Made by a program: the position numbers and the translations under genes. A stretch of 64,000 nt of DNA, from positions 124,001-188,000 of the forward strand of contig NZ_PVYW01000009.1 in NCBI RefSeq assembly GCF_003001675.1, written 5' to 3'. This DNA comes from Cohnella sp. SGD-V74 (GTDB lineage: Bacteria; Bacillota; Bacilli; Paenibacillales; Paenibacillaceae). The notes under the pieces were generated by a model. That model saw nothing but the letters and a program-made list of their open reading frames with translations, had not been told where the DNA came from and searched no databases. Shown here piece after piece: positions 59,009 through 64,000 of this stretch. The first letter of the stretch is position 1, and each line of letters opens with the position of its first letter.

Positions 59009-60481
59009 ATGAGCAAAGAATCTCGCATTGACGAACAGATCCAGCACTTCTATGACAACGTTCCCAATGTCGGAGACGCTTTGCCGCTCAAGGAATACCT
59101 CCTTAAACACGAGGACAGCCGCATGGCTTGGTATTTGCTGGGCAAGGAATACGAGGGCAAGGGAGATACGGCGAAGGCGACTTATTGCTTCGCGCAGGCC
59201 GGAGAGATCTACGAGGCGTTCGAATCGAAGCCGGCTCCCCAGCTTCCTGAAAATAAAACGAAGAAAAAATCCGGGTGGAAAAAATGGACCGCCGCGCTGC
59301 TTATTCCGCTCTTGCTCGTGGGAGGAGCGATAATAGCCGTACGGGAGCTGCTTCCGGAGGCGGACGATACGGCGGCGATCGAGACGAACGTCCCGGAGTC
59401 TCCGGCCGCGTCGGCGGGAGCGAGCACAGCTCCTAAACCGGCGGTCGGGAGCAAGCCGGCTCCGCTGCCTGCGGGCGTTATCCCGCCGGATCAGATTGCG
59501 GGGGCGCCGGGCCCGGACGATCAGGGGCGAAGCGTGCTTGGAGAGACGCTGACGAGCAAGCCTTCCCGCCAGCCCCGTCTGGTGGTCGCCGTGCCGAAGC
59601 TCGGGAAGTGGAACGATTGGGTCAAGGGCGGCAAGCCGATCGCGACGGTCACGTCGGACCGAGAGTCGGGGTTGGCCGGCATCCAGTGGTTCGATCCGAA
59701 ATGGTGCGACTGCAAGCCGGAGGACGGCAAAGCCGCGGCCAAGCTCGTCGAAGGCTGGAAGCCGCTCCAGGAGGAGAAGCTGGCGCTGCGCTCCGCCGTC
59801 ATTCGATATAGGGAGCAAACCGGCAAGTGGCCCGATTCGCCCGAAGCGATGGCCGGAGATTATCCGAAGAACACGATGGCCGGCTGGTCGGAGAGCATGT
59901 CGCCTTGGTTCGACGAACTGAAGGCCGTGCTCGCGGACAAGAAGGACGGCAAAATTCCGCAGAGCGCGGGCTGGCCGGATCAGACAGGCCCCGGCTCGGG
60001 TCACGGCGCGCCTGCCGGGACGCTCGCTCCGATGGCGGAGCATCCGATGGAGATTATCGTCGACAAGAGCAATCATCGGCTGGCCGTCGTCAGCGGAGAC
60101 GTTATTTTGCGCAACTACGAGGTCGGCCTGGGCGGAGACAAGACGCCGGAAGGCAAGTTCTTCATTTCGGAGAAGGTCAAGGACCCGAACGGCAGCAGCA
60201 CCGGCGCATTCGGCAGCAGGGGAATGACGCTCTCCCATACCCGGTACGGCATTCACGGAACGGATGAGCCGGACAGCATGGGCAAGGACGAGTCGCTCGG
60301 CTGCGTGAGGATGAAGACGGAGGATATCGAGGAATTGTACGACCTCGTTCCGATGGGAACGCCGGTTACGATAGCAGAAGGAGGTTTGCCCGACGAACTG
60401 CGGGCGCCGCCGGAACGCTTCCGGCTGCCGACCACGCAGAACGAGACAAACCCCCACAAAGTGTATGATTGGTTAGGTTAA
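59009..60481 (+). CDS. membrane-anchored L,D-transpeptidase (YkuD) with N-terminal TPR-like region
   Basis: The 490-residue protein has a cytoplasmic helical/TPR-like start (residues 1-75, MAWYLLGKEYEGKGDTAKATYCFAQAG), a membrane segment (about 95-115), a Pro/Ala-rich linker, and a C-terminal YkuD domain from about residue 345 (IIVDKSNHRLAVV). The catalytic motif reads HGTDEPDSMGKDESLGCVRM: His, Gly and Cys are in place, with SLGC where SHGC is common. It should crosslink peptidoglycan outside the membrane. Start ATG 59009 follows GGAGGTGACGCC. Confidence 0.9.
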   Translation: MSKESRIDEQIQHFYDNVPNVGDALPLKEYLLKHEDSRMAWYLLGKEYEGKGDTAKATYCFAQAGEIYEAFESKPAPQLPENKTKKKSGWKKWTAALLIPLLLVGGAIIAVRELLPEADDTAAIETNVPESPAASAGASTAPKPAVGSKPAPLPAGVIPPDQIAGAPGPDDQGRSVLGETLTSKPSRQPRLVVAVPKLGKWNDWVKGGKPIATVTSDRESGLAGIQWFDPKWCDCKPEDGKAAAKLVEGWKPLQEEKLALRSAVIRYREQTGKWPDSPEAMAGDYPKNTMAGWSESMSPWFDELKAVLADKKDGKIPQSAGWPDQTGPGSGHGAPAGTLAPMAEHPMEIIVDKSNHRLAVVSGDVILRNYEVGLGGDKTPEGKFFISEKVKDPNGSSTGAFGSRGMTLSHTRYGIHGTDEPDSMGKDESLGCVRMKTEDIEELYDLVPMGTPVTIAEGGLPDELRAPPERFRLPTTQNETNPHKVYDWLG

Positions 60482-60500
60482 TGATAACGGCGGTCGCGGC

Positions 60501-60644
60501 TTAAATGTCCAGCGCGAGCAGCACCGCCATGACCACAATGACGAGACCGACGGCAGCCCCGATCCAAATGAGCGCCTTTTTGTTGACCTGCTCCTTCTCT
60601 TTTGGACGTGACGTGACCGGCGGTTTCTTTTTGTGTGTGCTCAT
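60501..60644 (-). CDS. small single-pass membrane peptide, 47 residues
   Basis: On the minus strand, ATG 60644 behind AAAGGTTG opens a frame to TAA at 60501. The peptide has a basic, Pro/Lys-rich first half (MSTHKKKPPVTSRPKEKEQV) and one hydrophobic helix (LIWIGAAVGLVIVVMAVLLAL). The positive-inside charge pattern and clean ribosome binding site make it a likely real gene; its function is unknown. It is convergent with the transpeptidase gene. Confidence 0.6.
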   Translation of the reverse strand: MSTHKKKPPVTSRPKEKEQVNKKALIWIGAAVGLVIVVMAVLLALDI

Positions 60645-60788
60645 GAATATCAACCTTTCTATCCTATGATTCGCGAACTCCTTCTATTGTAATCGTTTTC
60701 CCTGTAAAATGCCAGACAAGCCTCGCAATAACGCCGAAACAAACGGCCCTCGCCAAGGTTAGTTTTTGATCGCGCCCATCGTCCCCGC

Positions 60789-60850
60789 CATCCGGATGCT
60801 CTCGCCGGATACCGGTATCCGTTTGGTCCGCTGCCGGATGTTGGCATCCG
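60789..60850. repeat. cluster of three CGGAT palindromes
   Basis: CATCCGGATG (60789-60798), CGGATACCGGTATCCG (60806-60821) and CGGATG-TTGG-CATCCG (60835-60850) are each perfect inverted repeats built on CGGAT/ATCCG. They lie between the small membrane peptide gene and pyrD. Apart from this cluster, 60645-61053 has a TATAAT at 60941-60946 without a good -35 and a small AAGGCA/TGCCCTT hairpin near 61000; no gene is supported. Confidence 0.75.
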
Positions 60851-61053
60851 CAGAAGGTCTGTTTTTAAAGGAAACGATTTGTTCATCTCCTCCGATACTT
60901 GCGTTTTTTCACATCCAAATGCCGTGAAGAGCGCGTTTGCTTATAATTGTGAAAATTCGGTTAACTCCCCGGGGCGGACTGATAGGCCGAAAGGCAGGTT
61001 GCCCTTTTCTTTTCCTCTGGAAAAGGCTAAACTGGTAGCCGAAAGGTTTTCTT

Positions 61054-62172
61054 TTGTGCGAAAGGATGTCGAACTCATTGCTGTATCGTATGGCTAAACC
61101 GCTGTTATTCAAAATGGACCCGGAAGCCGCCCACCACTTGATCATCGACGGGATGGGAACCGCCGGCAAAGTCCCGGGCATGCCCGGATTGCTGTCCGCG
61201 ATCTGGGGAACCAAAGCTTCTCCCGAGCTTGCCGTTGATTTGTTCGGCTTGCACTTCCAACATCCCGTAGGCCTGGCCGCCGGACTGGACAAAAACGCGA
61301 AAGCGGTGACCGGCTTATCCCGGATCGGCCTGTCGTTCATGGAAGTGGGTACGGTAACGCCGAAGGGGCAGGCGGGCAACGAGCTGCCGCGCTTGTTCCG
61401 TCTGCCGCCGGACGAGGCGCTGATCAACCGGATGGGCTTCAACAACGAGGGAGCGGACGTCATGGCCGAGCGGCTCTCCAAGCTGGGGCGCCGGCGCATT
61501 CCGCTGGCGGTCAACATCGGCAAAAACAAGGCAACGCCGAACGAGAACGCCGCTGACGACTACCGGGCGTGCGTGAGCAAGCTTTTTCCGTACGGGGATT
61601 TCTTCGTGGTCAATATCAGTTCGCCGAATACGCCGGACTTGCGCGCGCTGCAGCATGGAGACGAGCTGAGGAGTCTGCTGGACGCGGTGAAGGACGAGAT
61701 GGGCAAGCAGGCGGAGCGTCACGGGGAGCTGCCGAAGCCGATTCTCGTGAAGATCGCGCCGGACAACACGGAGGAACAGCTTGAGTACATGGCCGAAGCA
61801 ATCCAACTGAGCGGCATGTCGGGCATTATCGCGACGAACACGACGATCGGACGGGACGGATTGACCCATCGGAACGCCGGAGAGACCGGGGGACTCAGCG
61901 GACGCCCGCTGACGCAGCGTTCGACCGAGGTCGTGCGGAGCTTGTACAAGCTGACCAAGGGCAGGCTGCCGATAATCGGGTCTGGCGGTATTTTCACGGC
62001 GGATGACGCTTACGAGAAAATTCTCGCCGGAGCCAGCCTGGTGGAGGTCTATACGGCCATGATCTACAAAGGACCGGGAGTGCTGAAGGAAATTCACGCC
62101 GGCCTGCTGAGAAGGCTGAAGCAGGACGGATTCAATCGGATCACTCAGGCGGTAGGAGCGGGCGTTCGTTAG
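61054..62172 (+). CDS. pyrD: dihydroorotate dehydrogenase (quinone), class 2
   Basis: The 372-residue membrane-associated enzyme oxidises dihydroorotate to orotate with quinone. The N-terminal helical extension (LLYRMAKPLLFKMDPEAAHHL) marks class 2; the FMN barrel has VGLAAGLDKNAKAV, MGFNNEGADV, the catalytic serine in VVNISSPNTPDLR, and IIGSGGIFTADDAY. Firmicutes such as Bacillus usually use class 1B with PyrK, so class 2 points to Paenibacillaceae. The start is probably TTG 61054 (GAAAGG seven bases upstream), with ATG 61066 or TTG 61078 as alternatives. Confidence 0.93.
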   Translation: MCERMSNSLLYRMAKPLLFKMDPEAAHHLIIDGMGTAGKVPGMPGLLSAIWGTKASPELAVDLFGLHFQHPVGLAAGLDKNAKAVTGLSRIGLSFMEVGTVTPKGQAGNELPRLFRLPPDEALINRMGFNNEGADVMAERLSKLGRRRIPLAVNIGKNKATPNENAADDYRACVSKLFPYGDFFVVNISSPNTPDLRALQHGDELRSLLDAVKDEMGKQAERHGELPKPILVKIAPDNTEEQLEYMAEAIQLSGMSGIIATNTTIGRDGLTHRNAGETGGLSGRPLTQRSTEVVRSLYKLTKGRLPIIGSGGIFTADDAYEKILAGASLVEVYTAMIYKGPGVLKEIHAGLLRRLKQDGFNRITQAVGAGVR

Positions 62173-62183
62173 GAGGAATGTCG

Positions 62184-62987
62184 ATGGACGGAATGGATTG
62201 GGGGAAGTTCCTGCTTCCCTATGAGCAAGCGGTGGAAGAACTGAAGGTCAAGCTGAAGTCGCTGCGCTCCGAACTCAAGGCCAGGGACGAATACGCTCCG
62301 ATCGAGTTCGTCACCGGCAGGGTGAAGCGGGTTTCCAGCATTTTGGAGAAGTCGCGCAGACTGGCCGTTCCTCTGGACCGGATCGAAGTCGGAATTGAGG
62401 ATATCGCGGGCATCCGCATCATGTGCCAGTTCGTGGACGATATTTATCGCGTCGCGGAGATGATCCGCCAGCGCAAAGATTTGACGATGGTCTACGAGAA
62501 AGATTACATCACGAACTACAAGGACAGCGGCTATCGCAGCTACCATCTGATCGTCGAGTACCCGGTGCAGACGTCGCTCGGCTCCAAGCCGGTGCTGGCG
62601 GAAATTCAGATCCGGACGCTGGCGATGAATTTCTGGGCGACGATCGAGCATTCGCTGAATTACAAGTACCGCAACCAACTGCCCGCGCACGTTCGGGAGA
62701 GGCTTCGCAAAGCGGCTGAAGCGGCGTTTTCCCTCGACAACGAGATGTCGAGCATCCGCCAGGAGATCGTGGACGCGCAGCAGGACTTCGAGGAAAGCTC
62801 GCTTGTCGTGAGGCGGGTGCTTAACGAGATTCAGGAGCTGTACTTCTTCCGCAGGGTCAGGGAGGCCGCGCAGTTTCAGCGCCGCTTCAACGAGCTGTGG
62901 GAGCAGGACGATCTGTGGGGCCTCAAGGAGCTGTCTGCCGAGGTGCAGGCGGCGCTTAAGCGCGCGGGAAAAGGCGGACACTCGTAA
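62184..62987 (+). CDS. relQ: small alarmone synthetase (GTP pyrophosphokinase, RelQ/SasB/YjbM-like)
   Basis: The 267-residue protein is a stand-alone (p)ppGpp synthetase without HD hydrolase. Synthetase landmarks are PIEFVTGRVKRVSSILEKSRR, DIAGIRIMCQFVDDIYRV, KDSGYRSYHLIVEYP and EIQIRTLAMNFWATIEHSLNYKY. It is colinear with B. subtilis YjbM but about 55 residues longer at the C-terminus. AGGAGG (62171-62176) fits ATG 62184; the ATG at 62178 is too close. The ribosome binding site overlaps the pyrD stop, so both are one operon. Confidence 0.94.
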   Translation: MDGMDWGKFLLPYEQAVEELKVKLKSLRSELKARDEYAPIEFVTGRVKRVSSILEKSRRLAVPLDRIEVGIEDIAGIRIMCQFVDDIYRVAEMIRQRKDLTMVYEKDYITNYKDSGYRSYHLIVEYPVQTSLGSKPVLAEIQIRTLAMNFWATIEHSLNYKYRNQLPAHVRERLRKAAEAAFSLDNEMSSIRQEIVDAQQDFEESSLVVRRVLNEIQELYFFRRVREAAQFQRRFNELWEQDDLWGLKELSAEVQAALKRAGKGGHS

Positions 62988-63075
62988 AGCTGAGGCGAGG
63001 CGGGGGAAACGGCGGAAAAAGGCGGACACTCGCAGAGGACTGGACCAGGCGGGAGGAACGGCGGAAAAAGGCGGG
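62971..63075. repeat. short tandem repeat of about 48-49 bp at the relQ 3' end
   Basis: AAAAGGCGGACACTCG occurs at 62971-62986, including the last relQ codons, and again from 63019; GGCGGAAAAAGGCGG recurs near 63011 and 63060. The spacing of 48-49 bp gives just over two imperfect units between relQ and the DUF309 gene. Confidence 0.65.
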
Positions 63076-63097
63076 AACGCTTAGGGAGCGGGTCGGC

Positions 63098-63532
63098 ATG
63101 AGGAGTGAAAGGTGGAACGAGGTCATGGGCGATTCGCGCTATCTGGCCTATGTCGTCTATTTCAACCGGGACCGCGATTATTTCGAATGTCATGAAGTAA
63201 TGGAAGAGCTGTGGCTGGAAAACGGCCGCAGCTCTTTGCTGCAAGGACTGCTTCAGGCGGCTGTCGGCCTGCACCATTGGGATAACGGCAACCGTTCGGG
63301 GGCCGTGAAGCTGATGACGGCCGCGCTGGAGAAGCTGGGCGCGCATGACGGCGACGTCGCGCTCGGTCTGGATCTGGCGGCGCTGCGGCGCAGCCTGGAA
63401 GAGAGCCTGGAGGCGCTGGCCCGGCGGCCGCTGGACGCCCCTTTCCGGGCGTTCGAGCTTCGCATCGTCGACGACGGGCTTCGGATTTCGGCAGAGCGGT
63501 GGAACGAGGAGCGTCGCTTGGAGGCGGAGTAA
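63098..63532 (+). CDS. DUF309 family protein (YpuF-like)
   Basis: The 144-residue all-helical protein has the DUF309 core: YFNRDRDYFECHEVMEELWL followed by LLQGLLQAAVGLHHWDNGNRSGAVKLM. The conserved His, Glu and the helix pair are those of the family, which has no agreed function. Start ATG 63098 follows GGGAGCGG. The C-terminal 35 residues are Arg/Leu rich and probably variable. Confidence 0.85.
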   Translation: MRSERWNEVMGDSRYLAYVVYFNRDRDYFECHEVMEELWLENGRSSLLQGLLQAAVGLHHWDNGNRSGAVKLMTAALEKLGAHDGDVALGLDLAALRRSLEESLEALARRPLDAPFRAFELRIVDDGLRISAERWNEERRLEAE

Positions 63533-63635
63533 GAGGACAAATCGGATAAAGACTGAGTGACGGGGATAATATTCGCTCGTTCGGGAAATTTTACCTTGAG
63601 GGATTTTGTAATGAATCACCGAGAGGGGTATCTCA

Positions 63636-64000
63636 ATGAGCGAGTACGATGGAACATCGGTAACCGGAGCGGGAGGCGCGGCGGATCAAAGAATGACCGA
63701 CCGGGAGACCGGGCAGTCGCTGACCGACCGGCAGGGTCACCCGATCGCCGACAATCAGAATTTGCGGACCGTAGGCAATCGCGGACCGACCACGCTGGAA
63801 AACTATCATTTCCTCGAGAAAATCACGCATTTCGACCGGGAGAGGACGCCGGAGCGCGTCGTTCATGCCCGCGGAGCGGGAGCGCACGGCTATTTCGAAG
63901 CGTACGGCAAAGTCGGCGAGGAGCCGATCGCCAAGTATACGCGGGCGAAGCTGTTCCAGGAGGCCGGGAAGAGAACGCCCTTATTCGTGCGGTTCTCGTC
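63636..64000 (+). CDS. heme catalase (C-terminus beyond the window)
   Basis: The first 121 codons of a monofunctional catalase. After a 20-residue variable start ([20 protein letters not shown]) come [40 protein letters not shown], and [17 protein letters not shown], which holds the catalytic His of the family (VVHARG); the frame is open at the edge in [17 protein letters not shown] precedes ATG 63636. No PerR box was recognised in the 103 bases upstream. Confidence 0.95.
   Translation, partial: MSEYDGTSVTGAGGAADQRMTDRETGQSLTDRQGHPIADNQNLRTVGNRGPTTLENYHFLEKITHFDRERTPERVVHARGAGAHGYFEAYGKVGEEPIAKYTRAKLFQEAGKRTPLFVRFS

Noticed and set aside
60659..60886. Minus-strand frame of 75 codons over the CGGAT palindromes
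   Set aside because: No ribosome binding site and unlikely composition; the conserved-looking feature is the palindrome cluster itself.
63533..63635. PerR box or sigma-B promoter before the catalase gene
   Set aside because: Only partial resemblance (GGGGTAT too near the start codon; no 7-1-7 inverted repeat).

Overview
The window reads as one contiguous chromosomal segment of a moderately GC-rich, endospore-forming Firmicute of the Paenibacillaceae (Paenibacillus/Cohnella-like). Supporting signs are Gram-positive ribosome binding sites (AAGGAGG-type) before nearly every gene, frequent GTG/TTG starts, sigma-A promoters, a TnrA/GlnR-type box, a Bacillus-type 6S RNA, YtpB terpene synthase, a BclA-like collagen protein, lipoprotein-type solute-binding proteins, and YesM/YesN-type two-component pairs. 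No rRNA, tRNA, prophage, complete insertion sequence or CRISPR array was seen.

Layout. 1-3.6 kb: the cut-off end of a MATE-like membrane protein (minus), a small unknown gene, ytpB and pfkA. 3.7-12.4 kb: a nucleoside salvage block, deoR-deoC-pdp-punA, followed by a BMP-type nucleoside ABC importer (lipoprotein, double ATPase, two permeases). 12.5-21.1 kb: mostly housekeeping and conserved genes (putative glycoside hydrolase DUF4015, YitT, CshA-type helicase, YesL-like protein, 6S RNA, DUF1499 protein, Tpx, GltC-like regulator, YugP and a MerR regulator). 13.9 and 21.2 kb carry two copies of one dispersed repeat, and 21.46-21.86 kb is a 51-bp minisatellite. 22-25.4 kb: amtB behind a perfect TnrA/GlnR-type box, then a DUF294 nucleotidyltransferase-like protein and a DnaQ-like exonuclease. 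25.4-33.1 kb: JAMM protease, MFS transporter, thioredoxin-like protein, two glycosyltransferases and a 759-residue collagen-like protein. 33.3-36.7 kb: citramalate synthase, DNA polymerase IV, ferredoxin. 36.9-43.5 kb: an unusual set of a CHASE2 adenylate/guanylate cyclase, a FecR-domain giant surface protein and an NHL-repeat protein.

43.6-54.8 kb is the most accessory-looking part and appears lower in GC in the lines sampled. It has a decayed histidine-kinase tail, a solute-binding lipoprotein followed by a YesM-type kinase and a YesN-type regulator, then two carbohydrate permeases, a second paralogous binding protein, a clan GH-A-like glycoside hydrolase and a Cys-type sulfatase. Neither enzyme shows a signal peptide. 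The best reading is import of an intact sulfated oligosaccharide, followed by desulfation and hydrolysis in the cytoplasm. The importer lacks its own ATPase.

55-64 kb: cysJ-cysI sulfite reductase, a 218-bp palindromic MITE-like element, an L,D-transpeptidase, a 47-residue membrane peptide, a cluster of CGGAT palindromes, class 2 pyrD, the small alarmone synthetase gene relQ/sasB, a DUF309 gene and the start of a catalase gene that runs off the edge.
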